The notes beneath the pieces are model-generated. The model searched no databases and was not told where the DNA came from. It saw nothing but the letters and a program-made list of their open reading frames with translations. Source: Solirubrobacterales bacterium (lineage in GTDB: Bacteria; Actinomycetota; Thermoleophilia; Solirubrobacterales; Solirubrobacteraceae). From it: a stretch of DNA of 33,768 nucleotides. Of the stretch, positions 22,649 to 29,768 are shown piece after piece; positions within the stretch are counted from its first letter, which is position 1, and the number at the start of each line of letters is the position of its first letter. The stretch is taken from the NCBI GenBank assembly GCA_019240655.1, contig JAFAXX010000079.1:1-33768 (forward strand). Direction: 5' to 3'. Made by a program: the position numbers and the translations under genes.

Positions 22649-23871
22649 CGCTGGGGGATCGCCTCGAGAAGGCTATCCACCTCCGCCTGGACCGGGATCG
22701 AGATCGCGCTCTGGTCGCCGATCACCCAGCCGTGGTTGTAGACCGCCGCGGTCGGGCCCTCCTGCGTATAGCCGGGCGTGGCGTAGTCGAGGAAGTAGTT
22801 GAGCACCGCCGGGGACAGCGTAGAGGCGTTGTCGATGACGAGCTCGGGGCCGAACGAGCCGCTCGCCGACAGCGGCGCGGCCGCGGCGGCGTCGAGCGGC
22901 CGCCGGGCGTCGATCAGGGTGTAGCCGTGGCCGGGGCTCCGGAGCGCCCAGCCGAAGCTACCCGGCACGTGCACGCAGGCCTGGCCGGAGACGCAGGGTG
23001 GGTCCCGGTAGGCGGCGAAGGCGACCGAGTTGGCGGCCGCACCCACGGCGCCGACCCGCTTGACCGGCCCGTACGCGGCCAGCTGCCCGAGCACCGCATT
23101 CGAGATCACGCTGGGTGGGCCGAGGGCATAGATGTGTGGGCGCTGGTGCGAGAGCAGCGCCTGCCGGGTGGCCGGCGGCACCCGCGACTTCGAGACGAAC
23201 AGCACCGGATTTCCGCTCTCCGCCGCCCACCCGGCGGCGGGCATGGCGTAGGCGGGGTCGTCGGCCGAGGCGACCACCACGTCGGGGCTCGGCTGGCCCG
23301 CCGCGGCGCTGATGAACCGGTCGATCGCGGCCGCGAGGGCGAACGGCCCGGTGCCGGAGATGCTGGTGCTCTTCAGGCCGGCCGGCGCGGGAACGTCGCC
23401 GACGCGGAGCACCTGCGCGCCCGCGGTCGCGCCGGAGCCGGCCGGAGCCAGCACCTTGACTGCGTCGGCGGTGGCGGAGGGCAGCGCCTCGCTCCCCGAA
23501 AGGAGGATCGGCGCCCGCACGGGGGCCGCCATCAGGACCGAGGCGGCCAGCGCGCCCTGCCAGCTGTCGGTCGGCGCGAGCGTCACCGCGGCGGGATGCG
23601 TGCCGGCGCCGGAGGAGGGGTACACGGCGAGCGCGACGCCGGCGGCGTCGGCGACCGGGTCGGCGCCGCTCACCCGGGTGGTGTTCTTGGTCGCCACGGC
23701 CGGGAAGCCGAGCTTCTGGCCCGCCTGCGGGGTCTTGGCCTGCACCCCCGTGGTCGTCGGTTCGGGCACGCGGATCAGGCGAGTGGTGGTAGCGCCGCAG
23801 CCGGCCGCCAGCGCGGCGGCGAGCGCGGCCGCAGCGGCGCGAACCCCGAGGCGGAGGCGAGCCGGTCGCAT
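22645..23871 (-). CDS. Cell-wall-binding repeat 2 (CWB2) lipoprotein
   Basis: 408 residues. The signal peptide ends in LAAALAAGC, a good lipobox with the lipid-modified Cys at about residue 25. After a Thr/Pro linker come CWB2-like repeats: NTTRVSGADPVADAAGVAL at about 60-80, with APTDSWQGALAASVLMA and APILLSGSEALP following; a second, weaker repeat has PDVVVASADDPAYAMPAAG and PVLFVSKSRVPP, and a third lies near GYTLIDARRP. CWB2 modules bind anionic cell-wall polymers. It should sit on the outer face of the membrane. ATG at 23871 is chosen because the signal peptide starts there; the frame is open to 23916. First gene of the nucleotide-sugar operon and divergent from the c-di-AMP riboswitch. 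Confidence 0.83.
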   Translation of the reverse strand: MRPARLRLGVRAAAAALAAALAAGCGATTTRLIRVPEPTTTGVQAKTPQAGQKLGFPAVATKNTTRVSGADPVADAAGVALAVYPSSGAGTHPAAVTLAPTDSWQGALAASVLMAAPVRAPILLSGSEALPSATADAVKVLAPAGSGATAGAQVLRVGDVPAPAGLKSTSISGTGPFALAAAIDRFISAAAGQPSPDVVVASADDPAYAMPAAGWAAESGNPVLFVSKSRVPPATRQALLSHQRPHIYALGPPSVISNAVLGQLAAYGPVKRVGAVGAAANSVAFAAYRDPPCVSGQACVHVPGSFGWALRSPGHGYTLIDARRPLDAAAAAPLSASGSFGPELVIDNASTLSPAVLNYFLDYATPGYTQEGPTAAVYNHGWVIGDQSAISIPVQAEVDSLLEAIPQR

Positions 23872-23922
23872 TGCCCGGCGGACGTTAGCGAGGGCCGTAC
23901 CGCTGCACGGATGCAACCAAGG

Positions 23923-23952
23923 TTTCGCGCTGCGAACCCCCGTGTGTATATT
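23923..23952 (+). promoter_or_regulatory. Likely promoter of the riboswitch transcript
   Basis: TATATT at 23947-23952 is a good -10 box; TTTCGC at 23923-23928 lies 18 bases before it as a weak -35. The expected transcript start near 23959 coincides with the beginning of the riboswitch aptamer. Confidence 0.5.
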
Positions 23953-24088
23953 GCCGCGACGCCGAATCCGTGGGACCCAGAAATCCGCGGAGCGGGGGAC
24001 CCAGTTCCTGGGGCGAGTCCCGTGCTGAAGCCACGGGAGGCGCCGGCTCTTTCAGCGCCAGCCCGACAGCTAACCCCGTAGGCCGACG
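23953..24088 (+). ncRNA. c-di-AMP riboswitch (ydaO/yuaA class)
   Basis: The segment contains conserved blocks of the ydaO class in order: GCCGAATCCGTGGGACCCA at 23961, GGGGGACCCAG near 23995, GGGGCGAGTCCCG near 24010, a variable hairpin (CGTG...CACG), and the diagnostic 3' block CCCGACAGCTAACCCCGTAGGC at 24062-24083 (quoted here in part: GACAGCTAACCCCGTAGG). This class binds cyclic di-AMP and in actinobacteria commonly precedes genes for cell-wall hydrolases; binding normally turns expression off. Here an NlpC/P60-type hydrolase starts at 24101. No separate terminator hairpin with T tract is seen after the aptamer, so control may act on translation or by Rho. Because the aptamer ends about 12 bases before the start codon, it overlaps the ribosome binding site region. 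Confidence 0.92.
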
Positions 24089-24100
24089 AGAGAGGATGGT

Positions 24101-24784
24101 TTGCGGGCCCGACGCCGACTAATTCGTGCGCTGTCGCTTTCGGCGGTCCTGGCGGCGCTCACCGCGCCATTCAGCGGCGTGGCCGGCGCGAGCACGAAGC
24201 CGAGCAGCGCCTCCTCGGGCGGCGCGGGGCTCGGGGCGCCGTTGGCGGTCCGGGTCACCACGAGGCCCTCGGCGCGGGTCCCGGCGGTTCCGTCCGCGCG
24301 GACCGCGGCCAGCTCGGCGGAAACCCCGAGCACGCCGACGGCCCATCCGACCGTTCCGGGGCTGACGGCGAAGGTCCTCCACGGCGTCGCCTACGCCCCC
24401 GCCAACGCTCCGATCCAGGTGCAGGAGGCGATCTGGGCCGGCAACGCGATCCGGCTGAAGCCCTACGTGTACGGCGGCGGGCACAGGACCTGGAACGACG
24501 TCGGCTACGACTGCTCGGGCGCGGTCTCCTACGTGCTCCACACCGCCGGGCTGCTCAGCGTCTCGCACGACTCACGCGACTTCTTGACCTGGGCCGCGAG
24601 CGGCGCCGGGCAATGGCTCACCGTGTACGCGAATGCCGGGCACGCGTTCATCGAGATCGCCGGGATCCGGCTCGACACCTCCGCCGAGGGTGACCCGCAC
24701 CCGGTCCCCGGCTCCGGGCCACGTTGGCGGCCGCCGCTGCGGGACACCAGAGGCTACGTCGCGCGCCATCCCGCGGGTTTCTGA
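24101..24784 (+). CDS. Secreted NlpC/P60-type peptidoglycan hydrolase
   Basis: 227 residues. The signal peptide covers about 1-30 (RRRLIRALSLSAVLAALTAP, cleavage near GVAGA). A Ser/Thr/Pro/Ala-rich linker follows to about 90. The C-terminal domain (100-227) has PYVYGGGHR, the nucleophile Cys138 in YDCSGAVSYVLH and the base His181 in AGHAFIEIAG, then the PRWRPP ending; this is the actinobacterial NlpC/P60-like pattern, cutting peptide cross-links in peptidoglycan. The start is read as TTG at 24101, preceded by GAGAGG with 5-base spacing; an ATG at 24096 is out of frame. It is preceded directly by a c-di-AMP riboswitch and should be controlled by it. Confidence 0.88.
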   Translation: MRARRRLIRALSLSAVLAALTAPFSGVAGASTKPSSASSGGAGLGAPLAVRVTTRPSARVPAVPSARTAASSAETPSTPTAHPTVPGLTAKVLHGVAYAPANAPIQVQEAIWAGNAIRLKPYVYGGGHRTWNDVGYDCSGAVSYVLHTAGLLSVSHDSRDFLTWAASGAGQWLTVYANAGHAFIEIAGIRLDTSAEGDPHPVPGSGPRWRPPLRDTRGYVARHPAGF

Positions 24785-24834
24785 AATTCCCGCAATTGCA
24801 GCCCTCGGGCGCGCCCGGTGGCCGACGTGCGCGG

Positions 24835-24864
24835 TGGCAAGCGGGCGCGCCTGACCGCTACGCT
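24835..24864 (+). promoter_or_regulatory. Possible pspA promoter
   Basis: TGGCAA (24835-24840) and TACGCT (24859-24864) are 18 bases apart, about 40 bp upstream of the pspA start. The match is moderate and untested. No sigma-54 type element is evident. Confidence 0.3.
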
Positions 24865-24901
24865 AGGAGGGCTCGTCCAGTAACCCGCCAAGGAGGATGC
24901 G

Positions 24902-25678
24902 ATGCCGGGCCTTTCCGGGCGCATGTCGACCGTCGTCAAAGCCAAGATCTCGAAGCTCCTCGACCGCGCCGAGGATCCGAGCGAGACGCTCGAGTACAGC
25001 TACCAGAAGCAGATCGAGCTGCTCCAGAACGTCAAGAAGGGAATCGCCGACGTCGTCACGTCGAAGAAGCGCCTGCAGCTGCAGGAGGAGAAGCTCCAGC
25101 AGCAGGTGGTGAAGCTCGACACCCAGGCTCGCCAGGCGCTGGCCGCCGGCAACGAGGAGCTGGCCCGCACCGCGCTCGAGCGCAAGAACGTCGCCCAGAC
25201 TGAGCTGCAGTCACTCGACAGCCAGGTCGCCCAGCTCGAGCAGCAGCAGGAGCAGATGACCGCCTCCGAGCAGAAGCTGCGCGCCAAGATCGAGCAGTTC
25301 CGCTCCAAGAAGGAGGTCATCAAGGCCCAGTACTCGGCCGCCGAGGCCCAGGTTCGCATCTCCGAGGCGGCGACCGGGGTGGGCGAGGAGATGGCCGACG
25401 TCGGCCTGGCCATGCAGCGCGCCCTCGACAAGACCGAGAACATGAAGGCGCGCGCCGACGCCGTTCAGGAGCTCGAGGCCGCCGGCACGTTCGACGACGT
25501 CACCGCGCTCGGTCCCGGCGAGGACGACATCGATCGTCAGCTCAAGCAGCTATCGAGCAGCAGCGAGGTCGACTCCGAGCTCGAGCGGTTGAAGGCCGAG
25601 CTGGGAACCGGATCCTCGGCCCCGGCCGGCCAGCTCGGGTCCGGCGGCGCCGGTCATCCCGCCGAAGGGGCGCAGTGA
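24902..25678 (+). CDS. pspA: PspA/IM30-family membrane-stress protein
   Basis: 258 residues. The start MPGLSGRMSTVVKAKISKLLDRAEDP is the family's amphipathic helix region, followed by LEYSYQKQIELLQNVKKGIA. Residues 30-190 are a long coiled coil rich in Gln, Glu, Lys and Leu. The tail (200-258) is acidic, then Gly/Ser-rich. PspA/Vipp1/ESCRT-III-like proteins assemble on the inner face of the membrane and protect it when it is damaged. ATG at 24902 has an excellent AAGGAGG with 5-base spacing, predicting strong translation. The gene overlaps pspAA by 4 bases (GTGA). Confidence 0.94.
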   Translation: MPGLSGRMSTVVKAKISKLLDRAEDPSETLEYSYQKQIELLQNVKKGIADVVTSKKRLQLQEEKLQQQVVKLDTQARQALAAGNEELARTALERKNVAQTELQSLDSQVAQLEQQQEQMTASEQKLRAKIEQFRSKKEVIKAQYSAAEAQVRISEAATGVGEEMADVGLAMQRALDKTENMKARADAVQELEAAGTFDDVTALGPGEDDIDRQLKQLSSSSEVDSELERLKAELGTGSSAPAGQLGSGGAGHPAEGAQ

Positions 25679-25953
25679 TCGTCCGGATCGCCACGGAGGG
25701 CCAGTACGAGCTCCTCGAGAGCGACGCGGAGATCCTGAACGAGCTCGACGACCAGGCGGTGAAAGCGTGCGAGGCGGGTGACGAGCAACAGTTCCGTGAG
25801 GTCTACGCGCGCCTGCTGCAGTTCGTTCGCGAGAACGGCGCGTCCGTGGACGCGGGGCGACTGGCCCCTTCTGAGCTGATCCTCCCGCCGCCCGACGTGT
25901 CGCTCGCCGAGGCCGCGCGGGGGTTCAGCGGCGAGGGGCTGATCCCGGGCTGA
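25675..25953 (+). CDS. pspAA: PspA-associated protein PspAA
   Basis: 92 residues. MIVRIATEGQYELLES at the start, LNELDDQAVKACEAGDEQQF in the middle (seen in pieces) and the ending SGEGLIPG are the hallmark of PspAA, a small domain found next to pspA in actinobacteria and archaea. It is predicted to be cytosolic and to act with PspA, though its mechanism is unknown. The start is GTG at 25675 inside the pspA stop region (GTGA), so the two are translationally coupled. The C-terminal PPPDVSLAEAARGF segment precedes the conserved final Gly. Confidence 0.9.
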   Translation: MIVRIATEGQYELLESDAEILNELDDQAVKACEAGDEQQFREVYARLLQFVRENGASVDAGRLAPSELILPPPDVSLAEAARGFSGEGLIPG

Positions 25954-25992
25954 CCGTCCGCGGGCGCCCGGGGAACCACAACGTGGAAAACG

Positions 25993-26013
25993 GCCCGCCG
26001 GCCGTGGGCGGGC
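25993..26013 (-). terminator. Terminator of the htpX-pspAB operon
   Basis: GCCCGCC (25993-25999) pairs with GGCGGGC (26007-26013) around a 7-base loop. Read on the minus strand the stem is followed by CGTTTTCC, a short T tract, suggesting factor-independent termination of the minus-strand htpX-pspAB transcript, 146 bp past its stop. Confidence 0.55.
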
Positions 26014-26131
26014 AAGCCGACTCCCCGGCCTGCGGCCGAAGGCCGCGGGCTCGAGGCGCCAGCCGGCGGCCCTACCCCGAGAGACCGAGCAACCCGCACG
26101 ACCGCGCGTCCGGATGCGCGGCCCCACGGAC

Positions 26132-26148
26132 GCCGGGCGAAGCCCGGC
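26132..26148. terminator. Hairpin between convergent psp operons
   Basis: GCCGGGC (26132-26138) and GCCCGGC (26142-26148) form a 7-bp stem with loop GAA, 11 bases past the pspAB stop and in the gap between the converging pspAA and pspAB genes. It has no T tract; it could slow transcription from either side. Confidence 0.45.
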
Positions 26149-26158
26149 CCTCAGAAGC

Positions 26159-26731
26159 TCAGATCGGGATTCCCCACAGGGGGAACCAGCGGGTGAGCTC
26201 CGGCTCCACCGGCAGCTCGTTGCCGATCTGGGCCTTCAGCACGAGCTCGCGCTCGGAATCGCGCCGCTCGGCGCCGGCGGCCGGCACGAACGGGTAGAAG
26301 TAGCCGCGCTTGTAGTTGTAGATCCAGTAGAGCGGCCGTCGCCGCTGGTCCTCGAACGCGAAGACGGCGCACAGCACCCGCTCGCCGTAGCCGCCCGTCT
26401 CGAGCGCGGTACTGACCGCGTTGATGCCGACCACGAGGTCGTCGAACGCGCCGCCGCGGAGGATCAGCCACCGGAAGCCGTAGCTGTCGTCCGAGCTCTG
26501 CACGGTCGTTCCGCTGTCGGCCGCCGTGCCGCGCACGACCTCCTCCATGTCGCGGACGATCGCGTCGAAGTCCGCGGTGGAGAGCGGCTGGAAGACGATC
26601 GCCGACGCCCCGCGCGAGCTGATCGACAGAGAGGTCTCGAGCGTCACGTACGCCGTGCTCATCGCGAACAGCCGGTCCGCAGCGGGCTTGGCCAGCTTGC
26701 GCCGGCCGGTCAGCACGTCGAGAAAGCCCAC
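26159..26731 (-). CDS. pspAB: PspA-associated protein PspAB
   Basis: 190 residues. GFLDVLTGRRKL near the start, LFAMSTAYVTLETSL, a middle part with FDAIVRDMEEVVRG, and the ending LPVEPELTRWFPLWGIPI match the pattern of PspAB, a cytosolic protein that accompanies PspA and HtpX in actinobacteria. It has no membrane helix; its biochemical role is unknown. The GTG start at 26731 immediately follows the htpX stop codon (TAA then GTG), so reinitiation is likely. Together with pspA, pspAA and htpX it forms a four-gene envelope-stress set in two convergent pairs. Confidence 0.88.
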   Translation of the reverse strand: MGFLDVLTGRRKLAKPAADRLFAMSTAYVTLETSLSISSRGASAIVFQPLSTADFDAIVRDMEEVVRGTAADSGTTVQSSDDSYGFRWLILRGGAFDDLVVGINAVSTALETGGYGERVLCAVFAFEDQRRRPLYWIYNYKRGYFYPFVPAAGAERRDSERELVLKAQIGNELPVEPELTRWFPLWGIPI

Positions 26732-27646
26732 TTACCGCCCGGTGCCCTGGAGCTGGGCCTCGAACCGCTGGAGCGCCGCTATCCGCGCTTCGAGCGTCGG
26801 GTGGGTCGAGAACAGGTTCACCACCGACGCCTTGGCCTTGGGCGGGAAGATGTAGAACGCGGCCAGCTCGCTCGAAGCCGACCGCAGGTCCCGCTGGGGG
26901 ATCATCTGCATCGTGCCGCTGATCTTCATCAGCGCGCTGATCAGGGCGCTCGGCCGGCCGGTGATGATCGCCGAGCCGCGGTCGGCCGCGAACTCGCGGT
27001 AGCGCGAGAGCGCCTGCAAAAGCAGGAACGAGACCATGTAGACGACCGCCGAGACGAGGATCACCACGGCGAACCCGGGCCCGTTGTTGTTGTTGTCACG
27101 GCTGTCGAACGCGCCGCCGAACCAGAACCCCGACTGGACGATGAACGAGGCGATCGAGGCGAAGAAGCTCGCGATCGTCATGACCATCACGTCGCGGTTC
27201 TGCACGTGGGTGAGCTCGTGGCCGAGCACGGCCTCGAGCTCGGGCGGCTCGAGCAGGTCGAGCAGCCCGGTGGTCGCGCACACGGTGGCGTTCTTGGGCG
27301 AGCGGCCGACCGCGAACGCGTTCGGCATCGGAGTCTGGGCGACCGCGACGCGCGGCTTGGGCAGGTTGGCCTGGACGCAGAGGCGCTCGATGATCGCGTG
27401 CAGCCTCGGCGCCTCCGCCGGGGACACCTCGCGCGCGCCCATCGAGAACAGCGCGATCTTGTCCGAGGTGAAGAACTGCACGAGGAACAGCGCGGCGGCG
27501 ATGAAGACGATCGTTAGCGCACCAGCGCCGGCGGCGACCAGCACCGCGACCAGCACCGCGTAGACGAGCCCGAGCAGGAACATGGTGAGCAGCATCCGAG
27601 CCTGCAGGCCCGGATCGCGGCCGAAGTTGTTGGAACGGCGTGCCAT
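26732..27646 (-). CDS. htpX: Zinc metalloprotease HtpX
   Basis: 304 residues of the M48B family. Two N-terminal membrane helices lie at about 17-35 and 38-58, and the zinc-binding HExxH is in GHELTHVQNRD, with the third ligand Glu in REFAADRGSA. Two further helices lie at about 150-170 and 185-208. TPMPNAFAVGRSPKNATVC and STHPTLEARIAALQ are also family signatures. HtpX degrades misfolded membrane proteins. The ATG at 27646 has no ribosome binding site, but TACAAT lies 11 bases before it, so the mRNA is probably leaderless or nearly so. The gene is followed directly by pspAB. The glycine/asparagine run DNNNNGPG near residue 180 is a loop. Confidence 0.94.
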   Translation of the reverse strand: MARRSNNFGRDPGLQARMLLTMFLLGLVYAVLVAVLVAAGAGALTIVFIAAALFLVQFFTSDKIALFSMGAREVSPAEAPRLHAIIERLCVQANLPKPRVAVAQTPMPNAFAVGRSPKNATVCATTGLLDLLEPPELEAVLGHELTHVQNRDVMVMTIASFFASIASFIVQSGFWFGGAFDSRDNNNNGPGFAVVILVSAVVYMVSFLLLQALSRYREFAADRGSAIITGRPSALISALMKISGTMQMIPQRDLRSASSELAAFYIFPPKAKASVVNLFSTHPTLEARIAALQRFEAQLQGTGR

Positions 27647-27656
27647 AGCAGGAATG

Positions 27657-27662
27657 ATTGTA
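27657..27662 (-). promoter_or_regulatory. Likely -10 element of htpX
   Basis: TACAAT on the minus strand lies 10-11 bases before the htpX ATG, close to the sigma-70 consensus. A transcript would start within a few bases of the start codon. No convincing -35 is seen. Confidence 0.5.
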
Positions 27663-27708
27663 GGCAGGCTGACTTAGGCGTTCGGTAAGTAATTGCCGCG
27701 GCGGGTGC

Positions 27709-28434
27709 TCACGCCGCGCCCGTCACCCGCTCGATGAAGCTCAGGCTCGCCGCCTGCAGCTCCGGATCGTGCTGGACCGAGCGGTGGTGGCCTCCGGGCA
27801 CGGTGATCAGCCGGCTCTCGGGCGAGGGCGCCAGACCGGCCAGCGCGCGGGAGTGCTCGACCGGTACCCGTTCGTCCCCCTCGGCGTGGAGCAGGAGGAG
27901 GGGCATCTCGAGCCTCCCCACGGCCTGCGCGAGGTCGTGCTCGGCAAAGAAAGCGTCGAGCGCCGGCTCGTCGGCGGTGAAGTGCAGGGCGCCGCCGCGC
28001 AGGCCCCGTCGCAGGCCGGCGGCTTCGGCGGGGCAGATCGCGACCACCGCCGCGGCACCCGCCCGCGAGGCGGCCAGGAGCGCCAGGTAGCCGCCCATGC
28101 TCGACCCGCGCAGGACGAGCGGCGCGCGCGGATCGGGCAGGCGGGAGCGAAGCAGCGCCGCCATCGCGGCGACGTCGCCGAGCGCGCGGCCGTCCAGCGG
28201 CCCGTCGCTCTCGCCATGGCCCCGCAGGTCGAACGCGATCGCCAAGTAGCCGGCCGAGCGCACGAGCCGGGCGAAGTCGTAATGGCTCTCCTTGGCCGAG
28301 CCGGCGCCGTGCAGGATGACCACGCCGCCCCGAACCGCGCGTCCGGCGTCGGGGTGCCACATCGCGTAGGCGAGCCCATCGTGAACCCCGGTCTCGGCCG
28401 GGCGGGCGACGGTGGCCGGGCGCGAGCGCGGCAT
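27709..28434 (-). CDS. Alpha/beta hydrolase
   Basis: 241 residues from ATG at 28434. The fold's landmarks are VVILHGAGSAKESH (oxyanion region), FDLRGHGESDG, the nucleophile Ser in GSSMGG, Asp in AEGDERVP and His in PGGHHRSVQH, giving a complete catalytic triad. It has the layout of small serine hydrolases such as esterases or acyl-peptide-hydrolase-like proteins, cytoplasmic as there is no signal peptide. The substrate is unknown. A longer open frame up to 28482 includes 16 unlikely residues and runs into the divergent promoter region. It stands alone between htpX and the lysA operon. Confidence 0.87.
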   Translation of the reverse strand: MPRSRPATVARPAETGVHDGLAYAMWHPDAGRAVRGGVVILHGAGSAKESHYDFARLVRSAGYLAIAFDLRGHGESDGPLDGRALGDVAAMAALLRSRLPDPRAPLVLRGSSMGGYLALLAASRAGAAAVVAICPAEAAGLRRGLRGGALHFTADEPALDAFFAEHDLAQAVGRLEMPLLLLHAEGDERVPVEHSRALAGLAPSPESRLITVPGGHHRSVQHDPELQAASLSFIERVTGAA

Positions 28435-28493
28435 CTGACGATCATCGCAGCCCGGAAGCGTCGCGCACCGGGTAACTGGCATGATCGACGCCC

Positions 28494-29768
28494 ATGACGG
28501 CGACCGCCGCCAACCTCTCGCATGTGCTGCCGCTCGGCTCGCGGGTCAACGCCCGCGGCCGCCTCGAGGTCGGCGGCTGCGACCTGCTGGAGCTGGCGCG
28601 CGAGTTCGGGACGCCGGCCTACGTCGTCGCCGAGGACGATCTGCGGGCGCGGGCGCGCGCGTTCCTCGACGCGGTCAGCGCGCGGCACCGCGACTACGAC
28701 GTGCTCTTCGCCTCGAAGGCGTTCCCGTGCACGGCGGTGTACCGGCTGCTGGCCGAGGAGGGGCTCGGCTGCGATGTCGCCTCGGGCGGGGAGCTGTTCC
28801 TGGCCCTGCGCGCCGGCTTCGACCCCGCCCGCATCTACTTGCACGGCAACGCGAAATCGGAGATCGAGCTGCACGAGGCGGTGGCGGCGGGCGTCGGGTA
28901 CGTCGTGCTCGACTCCGCGAGCGAGATCGAGCGGCTCGAGCGCGTCGCCGCCGCGCAGCGCACCCGCCAGGCGGTGCTGGTCAGGGTCACTCCGGGGGTG
29001 GCGGGGGACACTCACCACGCGATCTCGACCGGTCAGGCCGACTCGAAGTTCGGCTTCTCGCCCCACGACGCGGAGGCGGCGATCGGCCGGGTGAGCGCGG
29101 CGGCGCACCTCGATTTGGTCGGTTTGCACTGCCACATCGGCTCGCAGCTGCTCGAGCTCGAGCCGTTCGTCGCCGCCGTCCGCACGATCGCCGCGCTCGG
29201 CGACTTCCCGGTCTACAACGTCGGAGGCGGTCTCGGCGTCGCCTACACGGACTCGCAGCAGCCGCCGGCGATCAGCGAGTACGTCGAGACGCTCGTCGCC
29301 GTCGTGCACCGCGAGCTCCGAACCGACGTACGCCTGCTGTTCGAGCCCGGACGCGCGCTGGTGGCCAACTCGACGGTGACGATCTACACGGTGCAGAGCG
29401 TCAAGGAGAACGTCTCCACCTGGGTGGCGGTGGACGGAGGCATGTCGGACAACCTCCGCCCGATGCTCTACGGCTCCACCTATGAGGCGCTGCTGGCCGG
29501 CCGGCCGCTGGCGCCGGCGAGCCGGCGCTGCCACGTGGCCGGCAAGCACTGCGAATCCGGCGACGTGCTGATCCGCGACGTGCCGCTCGCCGATCCCGCC
29601 CCGGGCGACGTGCTCGCCGTCCCGGTCACCGGCGCGTACGGATACTCGCTGGCCAACAACTACAACGGCGTGCTCCGGGCGCCGGTCATCTTCTGCCGCG
29701 AGGGCACGGCCCGCGCCGTCGTGCGCCGCGAGAGCTACGACGATCTCGCCGCCCGTGACCTCGAGTGA
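28494..29768 (+). CDS. lysA: Diaminopimelate decarboxylase
   Basis: 424 residues of the fold-III PLP decarboxylases. The PLP-binding Lys75 is in FASKAFPC; GCDVASGGEL, LVGLHCHIGSQL, YNVGGGLGVAY and EPGRALVANS are the typical motifs, and KHCESGDVL supplies the active-site Cys of the second subunit. YGYSLANNYN lies near the C-terminus. It converts meso-diaminopimelate to lysine, the last step of lysine synthesis. ATG at 28494 is used. The next gene, hom, overlaps its last 14 bases, so lysA leads the lysA-hom-thrC-thrB operon. Confidence 0.96.
   Translation: MTATAANLSHVLPLGSRVNARGRLEVGGCDLLELAREFGTPAYVVAEDDLRARARAFLDAVSARHRDYDVLFASKAFPCTAVYRLLAEEGLGCDVASGGELFLALRAGFDPARIYLHGNAKSEIELHEAVAAGVGYVVLDSASEIERLERVAAAQRTRQAVLVRVTPGVAGDTHHAISTGQADSKFGFSPHDAEAAIGRVSAAAHLDLVGLHCHIGSQLLELEPFVAAVRTIAALGDFPVYNVGGGLGVAYTDSQQPPAISEYVETLVAVVHRELRTDVRLLFEPGRALVANSTVTIYTVQSVKENVSTWVAVDGGMSDNLRPMLYGSTYEALLAGRPLAPASRRCHVAGKHCESGDVLIRDVPLADPAPGDVLAVPVTGAYGYSLANNYNGVLRAPVIFCREGTARAVVRRESYDDLAARDLE

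Noticed and set aside
26114..27517. 467-codon plus-strand frame
   Set aside because: Antisense to pspAB and htpX; composition is that of a shadow frame.
28435..28493. Lysine riboswitch or T-box upstream of lysA
   Set aside because: Only 59 bp separate lysA from the divergent gene, far too short for either element.
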